6,711 nucleotides of DNA from Alphaproteobacteria bacterium (lineage in GTDB: Bacteria; Pseudomonadota; Alphaproteobacteria; UBA8366), in the NCBI GenBank assembly GCA_018665505.1, contig JABJCS010000319.1, forward strand, positions 1 through 6,711. Reading direction: 5' to 3'. Both the position numbers and the translations under genes were made by a program. The notes beneath the pieces are model-generated. The model ran no database searches. It was not told the DNA's origin and saw only the letters and a list, made by a program, of their open reading frames with translations. Shown piece after piece: positions 1 through 5,600 of the stretch (within the stretch, counting starts at the first letter, position 1; each line of letters begins with the position of its first letter).

Positions 1-2
1 AT

Positions 3-104
3 TTCGCCCTATTCTTGAAGGAATGCGAGTGGCGTTTCAACAACACCAACCCATCAAACCAGTTATCGCAATTGAGACAATGGGTTAAACGGCATATGGG
101 CTAG
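3..104 (+). CDS. IS1595-family (ISXO2-like) transposase, C-terminal fragment
   Basis: The third reading frame is open from the window edge to TAG at 102-104 and gives 33 residues, including FLKECEWRFN and ending QWVKRHMG. This is the usual tail of ISXO2-like DDE transposases, which catalyse cut-and-paste or copy-type movement of the IS. The catalytic domain lies outside the window, so intactness cannot be judged. The last base of the stop codon is also the first base of the inverted repeat, so the gene runs right up to the end of the element. Confidence 0.85.
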   Translation, partial: FALFLKECEWRFNNTNPSNQLSQLRQWVKRHMG

Positions 105-121
105 TTATCTGGGACAGCCCC
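104..121 (+). repeat. Right terminal inverted repeat (IRR) of the left IS
   Basis: GTTATCTGGGACAGCCCC is the exact reverse complement of the 18 bp at 6620-6637. One further base also pairs (T122 with A6619), but this probably belongs to the flanking DNA. Confidence 0.9.
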
Positions 122-141
122 TAGAAAAATTAGGGGGCTTT
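116..141 (+). terminator. Possible hairpin terminator across the IS/flank junction
   Basis: CCCCTA (118-123) pairs with TAGGGG (131-136) around a 7-nt A-rich loop. Two more pairs (A116-T139, G117-C138) are possible with one bulged G at 137. A short CTTT follows. Half of the stem is the IS terminus and half is flanking DNA, so the structure may be a by-product of where the IS landed. The T-tract is weak, so termination is uncertain. Confidence 0.3.
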
Positions 142-264
142 GATGGGAATACCAGCGGTCAAGTTCCGGCGCTCGGCAGTGGGGAGTTGCAGAGATTATC
201 ACTTTGCTGCTGATTCCGATAAAATCCCGGAGACAGGATAGGTGAACTAAGGTATGGTTAAAGT
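122..264. other. Gene-poor stretch between the left IS and the broken SNase-like gene
   Basis: I see no recognisable gene here. The only small open frame runs from ATG 143 to TAG 239-241 (32 residues, with a G-run 5 nt upstream of the ATG), and its product resembles nothing I know. The promoter of the gene starting at 265 should lie here, but I could not find a convincing -35/-10 pair. TAAAAT near 222 is a possible -10 without a well-placed partner. Confidence 0.5.
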
Positions 265-713
265 ATGCGCATTCTCATAGTTCTATTCCTGGTTTTCTAT
301 TCCTGGTTTTCTATTCCGGCACCGCGTTTGCAAAATGCTATAATTGGGAGCTACGGCGTGGCCACGGCAACCGATTTGTGGCAGATGCCAGCACCATCTA
401 CATAAACCTGCCGGGCGTTCCGAAGAACCTTTCGGACTTCAAGGTCAGTGTTCGTGGCGTAGTCACACCGAAAATTAAGTTTGGCGAATGTCTCGACGAA
501 AAAAAACGAGGGAAGCGCGCCCGTAACTACACGGTGAAGCTGGTCTCTCGTGCTAAGAAGGTGCAATTCTGTGAGCCAAAATGGGACGGCAATGGCCGCC
601 AATTAACGGCGCGCGTCATGATCGACAATTTCGATTTGGCAAAAGTGCTGGTGGACAAAGGATTCGGACGGGCTTGGGTAAAAGGCAAGAAGAAGAGCTG
701 GTGTATCGGCTGA
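265..713 (+). pseudogene. Small secreted thermonuclease-fold (SNase-like) protein, frameshifted by a 14-bp tandem duplication
   Basis: The body of the protein (frame of 378-713) is a short SNase-like domain: a degenerate DGDT (DAST), a VRGVVTPK strand matching the VRGIDTPE motif of the family, a conserved GR (residues 73-74 counted from 378), and a KKKSWC tail typical of small proteobacterial members. No good start exists in this frame. ATG 265, preceded by AAGG at 249-252, begins a hydrophobic leader in another frame. Removing one copy of the 14-bp repeat at 281-308 joins the two into a 144-residue protein with a clean signal peptide, cleaved after about residue 18 (SGTAFA, then KCYNW). As written, translation from 265 stops at 403-405 after 46 residues. 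The nuclease site is also damaged: counterparts of S. aureus SNase Asp21, Arg35, Asp40 and Glu43 are Ser, Ser, Val and Lys, and only the Arg87 counterpart remains. A GTG at 378 could start a leaderless fragment, which I doubt is functional. Confidence 0.75.
281..317 (+). repeat. 14-bp tandem duplication with a partial third copy
   Basis: TTCTATTCCTGGTT occurs at 281-294 and again without a gap at 295-308, followed by the first nine bases, TTCTATTCC, at 309-317. Because 14 is not a multiple of three, the extra unit shifts the reading frame of the signal-peptide region of the SNase-like gene. The partial copy would have been present before the duplication and gives a direct substrate for slipped-strand mispairing. 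Confidence 0.95.
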
Positions 714-719
714 CCGATA
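704..719. terminator. Small hairpin over the SNase-like stop codon at the convergent junction
   Basis: TATCGG (704-709) and CCGATA (714-719) form a perfect 6-bp stem with a CTGA loop that includes part of the TGA stop (711-713). It lies between two converging genes that end 17 bp apart. No T-run follows on either strand, so it is at best a weak or factor-assisted terminator. Confidence 0.25.
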
Positions 720-730
720 TAACATTGGAA

Positions 731-1711
731 TTAGCGGCCCCACACTTCCTTTAGAACCCGTAACCAATTCTCGCCCATCACTTTCTTGATTCTATCTTCC
801 TTCCAGCCAGCACGTTCCATTGCCGCCGTCAGGTTTGGCGTCTCACCAATCTGGGCGATGCCTTCCAGGCTGATGATGTCACCAAATTCCGTCAGCTTTC
901 TCGCATACCCCTTATCCATGGTGATCCATTCGAAGAAGGGGAGGTCGTATCCTTGCGTGAAATCAGTGCCATAGCCGACGGCATCTTCGCCGGCGACGTT
1001 GATGACGTAGTCCATTGCTTGCACGTAATCGTCAACCGTCGAATCTGTGCCGCGTTTTAGAAACGGCGGAAACATTGTCACGCCAACGAAACCGCCTTTG
1101 TCGACGATAGTTCGAATCTGTTCGTCTGATTTGTTTCTTGGATGCTCCTTTAAGCCTGCAGGTGCTACATGCGAATAGCATACGGGCTTAGTAGACGCGT
1201 GAATGACATCGTCGGAAGTCTTTGCCCCGACATGTGACAGGTCACACATGATGCCGACCCGGTTCATTTCCGCAACGGCTTCGCGGCCAAAGTCCGAAAG
1301 GCCGCCGTCATGGGATTCGTAGCACCCCGTTCCGATGAGATTCTGCGTGTTGTACGCCATCTGGACGATGCCGACGCCCAGTTCCTTGAACAGTCGGATG
1401 TAACCGATTTGATCCTCGAAGGCCGAGACGTTCTGGAAACCAAGGACAATAGCCGTCTTCCCAGCCTTTTTGGCATCTCGGATATCGTCGGTCGAATAGG
1501 CTTGTTGGAGTAAGTCGGCATTTTCGCCGATCCATTGTTTCCAATTGGAAATATTGCGCATCGTGTCCGTGAAGCCCTCCCAAACGCAGCACGTGCAATT
1601 GGCACCGGTTAGGCCGCCCTCATGCATGTTCTCGAAGATTTCTCGGCTCCAATTGGAAACGATAAGGCCGTCGAAGACGATTAAGTCGTTATGGAGAGAA
1701 GAGGCGCTCAT
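731..1711 (-). CDS. Membrane dipeptidase family (peptidase M19) hydrolase
   Basis: The 326-residue product aligns over its full length with the M19 (renal dipeptidase-like) family, metal-dependent hydrolases of dipeptides and related amides. Visible marks are NTQNLIGTGCYE (121-132), DLSH with His160, YSH with His181, HPRNKSDEQ (190-198), GTDF with Asp250 and the C-terminal GENW. There is no signal peptide, so it is probably cytoplasmic despite the family name. The classical first metal motif (DGHxD) reads DGLIVSN at 14-20, and the bridging Glu is replaced by Gln93 in LGFQN. A group of bacterial M19 proteins with DGLxxxNWSRE shares this pattern, so it is likely a subfamily trait and the substrate may differ from dipeptides. 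The start is well fixed: an in-frame TAA lies 9 nt upstream and GGAG (complement of 1721-1724) lies 9 nt from the ATG. It is divergent to the SNase gene at 1714. Confidence 0.9.
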   Translation of the reverse strand: MSASSLHNDLIVFDGLIVSNWSREIFENMHEGGLTGANCTCCVWEGFTDTMRNISNWKQWIGENADLLQQAYSTDDIRDAKKAGKTAIVLGFQNVSAFEDQIGYIRLFKELGVGIVQMAYNTQNLIGTGCYESHDGGLSDFGREAVAEMNRVGIMCDLSHVGAKTSDDVIHASTKPVCYSHVAPAGLKEHPRNKSDEQIRTIVDKGGFVGVTMFPPFLKRGTDSTVDDYVQAMDYVINVAGEDAVGYGTDFTQGYDLPFFEWITMDKGYARKLTEFGDIISLEGIAQIGETPNLTAAMERAGWKEDRIKKVMGENWLRVLKEVWGR

Positions 1712-1726
1712 AGATGGTTACTCCGC
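1699..1726. promoter_or_regulatory. Interlocked divergent translation starts (CAT-AG-ATG)
   Basis: The dipeptidase start (complement of 1709-1711) and the SNase start (1714-1716) are separated by two bases. Each has its own Shine-Dalgarno sequence inside the other's first codons: GAGG at 1701-1704 for the + gene and GGAG (complement of 1721-1724) for the - gene, both with 9-nt spacing. Each gene also has an in-frame stop just upstream (TAG 1711-1713 for the + gene, TAA on the - strand), so neither can start further out. Promoters and leaders of both genes must therefore overlap the opposite coding region. Confidence 0.75.
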
Positions 1727-2406
1727 GTTGGATTCTCAGTAAACGTAGTGCCGTGGGTGCAAATTTCAGGGGATGGGACTCTCGGCCTGTCATTTGGATA
1801 CCCGGCGTTCTTATTTTGATGCTCCTTGCTGTGCCCGATGGTGCAAGAGCGGACCCGCCCACCGTGCGCATTATCGAAGAGCCGGTGGTCTCGCAACCGT
1901 CGCCGTTTTCTTCGACTGGTGAGACGGTGGTTGTCCCGCGCACGCGTATCATCATCGGCGGCGATTCCGCACGGAACCGAAAGCGAGATGCCCAGCGTGT
2001 CTCCATCGAAGGGAAGCCTTCGGTAATCGACGGGGATACGCTTCGTATACTAGGCCGGGTCCTGCATTTGTACGGTGCCGATGCCGTTGAAGGGCCACAG
2101 TCCTGCCGATATGAAGGAATCCGTTACCCATGCGGTGCGATGGCGACCGCCTATCTCGTTGAATTGACATTGGGGCGAGATGTTGTTTGCACGGGAGTGG
2201 ATAAGAATCGGTCGGGCGAATTGTTGGCTAATTGCCACGTCGACGGAAAAGAGTTGAATGCATTGATGGTCGCGAGCGGGTGGGCTTTGGCCAATACGAA
2301 GGAAACCACCCTCTACGTTTCCGAAGAGGAACGTGCTAAAGAGAGTAAGTCTGGCCTGTGGCGCGGCGAGTTCGTGCGTCCTTGGGTCTGGCGTATAAAG
2401 CATTGA
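1714..2406 (+). CDS. Secreted or periplasmic SNase (thermonuclease) family protein with altered active site
   Basis: The 230-residue product has an N-terminal tail, a hydrophobic segment at about 25-41 and a likely signal-peptidase site after ARA46, then a low-complexity linker (about 47-95) and an SNase-fold domain (about 96-228). It keeps DGDT (106-109), the GADAVE strand with Asp123 and Glu126, LNALMVASGWALA (181-193) and the GEFVRPWVWR tail (218-227) typical of alphaproteobacterial secreted SNase-family proteins. Counterparts of both catalytic arginines of staphylococcal nuclease appear changed: Arg35 to His118 and Arg87 to Glu169, though Arg166 lies nearby. Four cysteines (131, 140, 159, 174) could form disulfides outside the cytoplasm. 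Nuclease activity is thus doubtful; a binding role is possible. ATG 1714 has GAGG 9 nt upstream and a stop immediately before it; GTG 1753 is a less likely alternative. The PilZ gene follows after 21 bp and is probably co-transcribed. Confidence 0.85.
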   Translation: MVTPRWILSKRSAVGANFRGWDSRPVIWIPGVLILMLLAVPDGARADPPTVRIIEEPVVSQPSPFSSTGETVVVPRTRIIIGGDSARNRKRDAQRVSIEGKPSVIDGDTLRILGRVLHLYGADAVEGPQSCRYEGIRYPCGAMATAYLVELTLGRDVVCTGVDKNRSGELLANCHVDGKELNALMVASGWALANTKETTLYVSEEERAKESKSGLWRGEFVRPWVWRIKH

Positions 2407-2427
2407 CGACGAGGAAGAGCGACCCTG

Positions 2428-2736
2428 ATGGCGAACGATGATAATAAGCGGCAGCATGAGCGTATTCCGCTCTCCAAACCGGTGGAGACGACGACACCTG
2501 AAGGTACGCAAAACGGTCAGATTACGGATATATCGGTCGGTGGAGCCGCGATCGTGAGCCATGGGCCATTGCAAATAGGGTTAGGCGAGCTTGTCGAATT
2601 GAGGGTCGAGAACTTCGAGAAAGTGCCGGGACATGTGGTTCGCGCGAAAAGCGGCAATGATTTCGCGATTGCTTTCGACCTGGACGAGACCGAAGCCCGT
2701 GAAATCTTCGACCAGATTACGGACGACGACGCCTAA
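2428..2736 (+). CDS. Single-domain PilZ protein (c-di-GMP receptor)
   Basis: The 102-residue product is a stand-alone PilZ domain. It has both hallmarks of cyclic di-GMP binding: RxxxR (Arg8-Gln-His-Glu-Arg12) near the N terminus and DxSxxG (Asp34-Ile-Ser-Val-Gly-Gly39) on the next strand. The remaining sequence fits the beta-barrel, ending in an acidic helix (EAREIFDQITDDDA). Such proteins sense c-di-GMP in the cytoplasm and pass the signal to motility, exopolysaccharide or other targets by protein contact; the target here is unknown. AGGAAG at 2412-2417 gives a ribosome site 10 nt from the ATG. The 21-bp gap after the SNase-family gene suggests one transcript. The gene ends only 19 bp from the converging molybdenum-subunit gene. 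Confidence 0.92.
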   Translation: MANDDNKRQHERIPLSKPVETTTPEGTQNGQITDISVGGAAIVSHGPLQIGLGELVELRVENFEKVPGHVVRAKSGNDFAIAFDLDETEAREIFDQITDDDA

Positions 2737-2741
2737 TCCAC

Positions 2742-2787
2742 CGGCAATCAGATCGTTAAAAGGACTTTTCCGCTTCTGCGATTGCCG
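2742..2787. other. Inverted repeat at the convergent PilZ/CoxL-like junction
   Basis: CGGCAATC (2742-2749) and GATTGCCG (2780-2787) are perfect 8-bp complements separated by 30 nt; the loop contains AAAAG-GA-CTTTT (2758-2769). The right arm lies in the last codons of the CoxL-like gene. No T-run follows, so a role in termination is only possible, and chance is not excluded. Confidence 0.2.
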
Positions 2788-5095
2788 CAATGATTTGATG
2801 CGGCAGAATTGGCGCATCCCGGAATCGAACCCCGAATGGGGAGAGGGCATCGTCAATCGCGGCGGCGATAACCGCTGCCGCCGGGAGAGTGCCGCCTTCG
2901 CCCGCGCCTTTGACACCCAGCGGATTGTTCGGCGACGGGGATTCAAGATGCAGGATTTCGACGTTCGGCACCATTTCCGCCGTAGGGAGTAGATATTCAG
3001 CGAAGGTTGCCGTCAGCGGGTTAGCGTCCGTGTCGTAGTAGAGGTGTTCGAGAAGCGCATTACCGATACCATGGGCGACGCCGCCTTGGACCTGGCCATC
3101 CACAATCATCGGATTGATCAAATTGCCACAATCGTGTGAGACGATGTAGCGCAATATGGAGACCGCGCCTGTTTCGACGTCGACTTCAACTTCGACGACA
3201 TGGCAACCGTTGGCGTAAGCGGCTTGGCTCGGCTGGAAATAGCTCGTTGCTTCCAACCCGGCCTCGATACCTTCCGGTAATTTGTAGCCAGGGACCCCGT
3301 TCATCATCTTCGCGAGGTCAGAGAAGCTAACGCTATCGCCCTGTTCGCCGGTGATCCGGATATCGCCGTCTTCCATCTCTAAGTCTTCTTCGCCAACCTG
3401 AAGGACTGCGGCAGCTAGTTTCATCAGTTTGCCGTGCACGGTTTGCGACGCGAGCCGGACCGACGAGCCGGCATTCACGGCAATGCGGCTCGCGAAGGTT
3501 CCGACGCCAAGTGAGACCGCGTTCGTGTCACCGGCGACAATGTCGATTCGGTCAACCGGGATGTTCAGCTCTTGGCCGCAAAGTTGAGCCAAGGTCGTGT
3601 GATGGGCCTGCCCCTGCGCGGCTGCACCCGTTTGCAGGATTATCCGGCCCGATGGTGCCACCTTGATCGTTGCCCCTTCGAAAGGCCCGAGACCGGTGCC
3701 TTCGACCGCATTGGCAATGCCGATGCCGATATAGCGGCCTTCCGCCCGGGCCGCCGCTTGTCGCCGTGGAAAATCGCTGTATTCGCCGTGTTCCAATGCC
3801 ATCGTTTGGCATTTCGGGTAGTCCCCACTGTCATAGATTACGGGTGCGCCGTCGCGGAATATGAGGCCCATTTTATAGGGCATCGCTTCGGTGGGAATGA
3901 GGTTTCTTTGCCGTATTTCTGCTCGGTCGATCCCGAGCTTATCGGCAACCAGGTCCATCGTTCGTTCCATCGCAAAGACGGCTTGTGGCCGCCCGGCGCC
4001 GCGCAACGGTGTCGTTGGCGGCTTATTCGTAAACGCCGCCGTCGTGTCGAACTTAAACGCCGGTACAATATAAGGACCGGCGATTGTCGTGGTTGAAATA
4101 TAAGGCGTGATAATACCCCAGGGGACATAAGCGCCGGCATCATGAATAAGCCGACCTTTGAGCCCTAGGATCTTACCGTCCGCATCGAGCGCGATGGAGA
4201 CATCCCAGATCTGATCGCGTTCCTGGGTCGTCGTCAGGAAGTGTTCGCGCCGATCCTCGATCCATTTCACCGGCCGCGCGAGCGCCCGGGCGAGAGCGGG
4301 AACGACGATTTCTTCCGGATACGACATACCCTTGGGCCCAAAGCCACCGCCGACGTCTTTGGGTGCGATGACACGAACGGCACTTTCCTCGACCTCGAAC
4401 ATGTCGACCAAGGCACGTCGGATGATGAAGGGTGACTGGGTCGCCGACCATACTGTAAATTGGTTCGAGACGGCGTCGTACGCTCCGATGACTCCTCGGC
4501 CTTCCATCGGATTGGCCGTGCCTCGATGTTGGAAATAACGATCTTGAATGACATGCTCAGCCTTACTGAAAGCATCATCGATATCGCCATAGTCCAATGT
4601 GAATTGGGCCGCGATATTATCGTTGATACTCGAATGCGCCGTGCAGGCACCGGGTTTTAGCGCGGTCTCACAGTCCGGCGATACCGGTAGAGGCTCGTAA
4701 TCTACATCAATACGCTCGCAAGCATCCTCCGCTTGATGCCGGCTATCGGCGACGACGACGGCGACGGGCTCACCAACAAAGCAGACTTCGTTGGTCGCCA
4801 AAGGTTCTTGCGTAAAAGGATGTCGAATTGCCGGATTCGGGACCTGCAGCAACATTCTCCGGCCATGCATGTTTTCAGGCAGGTCGGCGGCCGTCCACAC
4901 CGCATGAACCCCCGGCATTGTCATGGCGTCAGCTTTATCAATACTGCGAATGCGAGCATGACCGACAGGGCTTCTCAGGAACGCCGCATGCAACAAACCC
5001 GGTATTTTTAGGTCGTCGACAAATTGACCGCGCCCGCTCAGCAGGTCTGGGTCCTCGAGGCGCTTGATGCGCTGGCCAACTAAATGCGTAGACAT
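2756..5095 (-). CDS. Molybdenum-binding large subunit of a xanthine dehydrogenase/CO dehydrogenase family hydroxylase (CoxL-like)
   Basis: This 779-residue subunit carries the molybdopterin cytosine dinucleotide-type active site of an aerobic hydroxylase that would take electrons from its substrate and pass them to the small and medium subunits. Visible marks, numbered from Met at 5095, are the N-terminal VGQRIKRLEDPDLLSGRG, GGGFGPKG (249-256), the active-site loop PLRGAGR (363-369), the AAQGQAHHTT and GTFASR segments, and GVKGAGEGG with the catalytic Glu at 733. The loop lacks the Cys of AYxCSFR found in form I CO dehydrogenase and is nearer the AYRGAGR of form II or other hydroxylases, so CO is unlikely to be the substrate. 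An in-frame ATG at 5152 would overlap the preceding gene by 50 bp and add 19 unconserved residues, so I prefer 5095. That start is 7 bp after the small-subunit stop and has no strong Shine-Dalgarno, which suggests translational coupling. Confidence 0.93.
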   Translation of the reverse strand: MSTHLVGQRIKRLEDPDLLSGRGQFVDDLKIPGLLHAAFLRSPVGHARIRSIDKADAMTMPGVHAVWTAADLPENMHGRRMLLQVPNPAIRHPFTQEPLATNEVCFVGEPVAVVVADSRHQAEDACERIDVDYEPLPVSPDCETALKPGACTAHSSINDNIAAQFTLDYGDIDDAFSKAEHVIQDRYFQHRGTANPMEGRGVIGAYDAVSNQFTVWSATQSPFIIRRALVDMFEVEESAVRVIAPKDVGGGFGPKGMSYPEEIVVPALARALARPVKWIEDRREHFLTTTQERDQIWDVSIALDADGKILGLKGRLIHDAGAYVPWGIITPYISTTTIAGPYIVPAFKFDTTAAFTNKPPTTPLRGAGRPQAVFAMERTMDLVADKLGIDRAEIRQRNLIPTEAMPYKMGLIFRDGAPVIYDSGDYPKCQTMALEHGEYSDFPRRQAAARAEGRYIGIGIANAVEGTGLGPFEGATIKVAPSGRIILQTGAAAQGQAHHTTLAQLCGQELNIPVDRIDIVAGDTNAVSLGVGTFASRIAVNAGSSVRLASQTVHGKLMKLAAAVLQVGEEDLEMEDGDIRITGEQGDSVSFSDLAKMMNGVPGYKLPEGIEAGLEATSYFQPSQAAYANGCHVVEVEVDVETGAVSILRYIVSHDCGNLINPMIVDGQVQGGVAHGIGNALLEHLYYDTDANPLTATFAEYLLPTAEMVPNVEILHLESPSPNNPLGVKGAGEGGTLPAAAVIAAAIDDALSPFGVRFRDAPILPHQIIAAIAEAEKSF

Positions 5096-5102
5096 TGCTC
5101 GA

Positions 5103-5600
5103 CTACTGCCCGCTGGTGTTTCGAAGGTTGGTGGCGGCTTCCAAGGCGGCATCTACAATGCCTTGATAGCCGGTGCAGCGACATATGTTGCCGGACAAAG
5201 CTTCGCGAACTTCTGCCTCACTGGGATCCGGATTGTCCTGCAAGAACTCGGTCAAGGTCATTAAGATGCCTGGGGTGCAAAAGCCGCATTGCAAACCATG
5301 ATTATCCCAAAACGCTTGCTGCAAGGTATTCAGCTCAGTCGAGGAGGGGGCAAGGCCTTCGACGGTTTCGACCGATTTGCCATCCGCTTGAACTGCGAGC
5401 GTGAGGCAACCACGCACCGAGTGTCCGTCCAATAAGACGGTACAGGCGCCGCAAACGCCATGTTCGCAGCCGAGATGGGTGCCTGTCAGGCCGAGTTTGT
5501 GCCGCAGAAAATCAGCCAGGGACCAACGAGATTCAACAGCTTCGGAATAGGATTGCCCATTAACGGTCAAAGTCACTTCATGAATATCGGGCTCAGACAT
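5103..5600 (-). CDS. [2Fe-2S] small subunit of the molybdenum hydroxylase (CoxS-like)
   Basis: The 165-residue product is the iron-sulfur subunit that carries electrons between the Mo centre and FAD. It has a plant-type ferredoxin domain with Cys45, 50, 53 and 65 ([11 protein letters not shown] ... RGC) and the helical second domain with Cys105, 108, 140 and 142 (CGFCTPG ... CRCTGY), so both cluster sites are complete. The length is typical for the family. The ATG at 5600 overlaps the end of the FAD-subunit gene by 8 bp, and GGAG (complement of 5607-5610) sits 6 nt upstream. The Mo-subunit gene follows after 7 bp, so all three should be made from one message in matched amounts. It has no signal peptide and is expected in the cytoplasm with its partners. 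Confidence 0.95.
   Translation of the reverse strand: MSEPDIHEVTLTVNGQSYSEAVESRWSLADFLRHKLGLTGTHLGCEHGVCGACTVLLDGHSVRGCLTLAVQADGKSVETVEGLAPSSTELNTLQQAFWDNHGLQCGFCTPGILMTLTEFLQDNPDPSEAEVREALSGNICRCTGYQGIVDAALEAATNLRNTSGQ

Larger units (their letters stand above)
1..121 (+). mobile_element. Right end of an IS1595-family (ISXO2-like) insertion sequence, truncated by the window
   Basis: This stretch holds the last codons of a transposase and a terminal inverted repeat that ends in CAGCCCC at 121. The same 18-bp end appears, inverted, at 6620-6637 where a second copy begins. Both elements read in the + direction, so they are direct repeats flanking the window's genes. IS1595-family elements usually make 8-bp target duplications; the predicted copy here would be TAGAAAAA at 122-129. 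Its partner lies outside the window, so it cannot be checked. The family name rests on recognising the transposase ends and the terminus, not on a database search. Confidence 0.85.

Noticed and set aside
281..317. CRISPR-like or other repeat array
   Set aside because: It has only two full 14-bp units directly abutting, with no spacers; it is a simple tandem duplication.
378..713. Intact 111-residue gene starting at GTG 378
   Set aside because: The start has no ribosome site and lies inside the SNase fold. Upstream codons in the same frame (KCYNWELRRGHGNRF) continue the domain, and the real leader begins at ATG 265 in another frame.
1264..1605. - strand open frame of 113 codons inside the dipeptidase gene
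   Set aside because: It is an out-of-frame shadow of the M19 coding sequence, rich in Arg and Ser and without a domain.
3572..4096. Long + strand open frame of 174 codons antisense to the molybdenum subunit
   Set aside because: It is an arginine-rich shadow of a well-conserved gene on the other strand and has no recognisable domain.
2756..5095. True aerobic CO dehydrogenase (form I coxL)
   Set aside because: The active-site loop is PLRGAGR with no cysteine, not AYxCSFR, so CO oxidation cannot be claimed from sequence.
5096..5152. Upstream start (ATG 5152) for the molybdenum subunit
   Set aside because: It adds 19 proline-rich residues that are shadow translation of the small-subunit end and overlaps that gene by 50 bp. 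The family's conserved N terminus begins at Met 5095.
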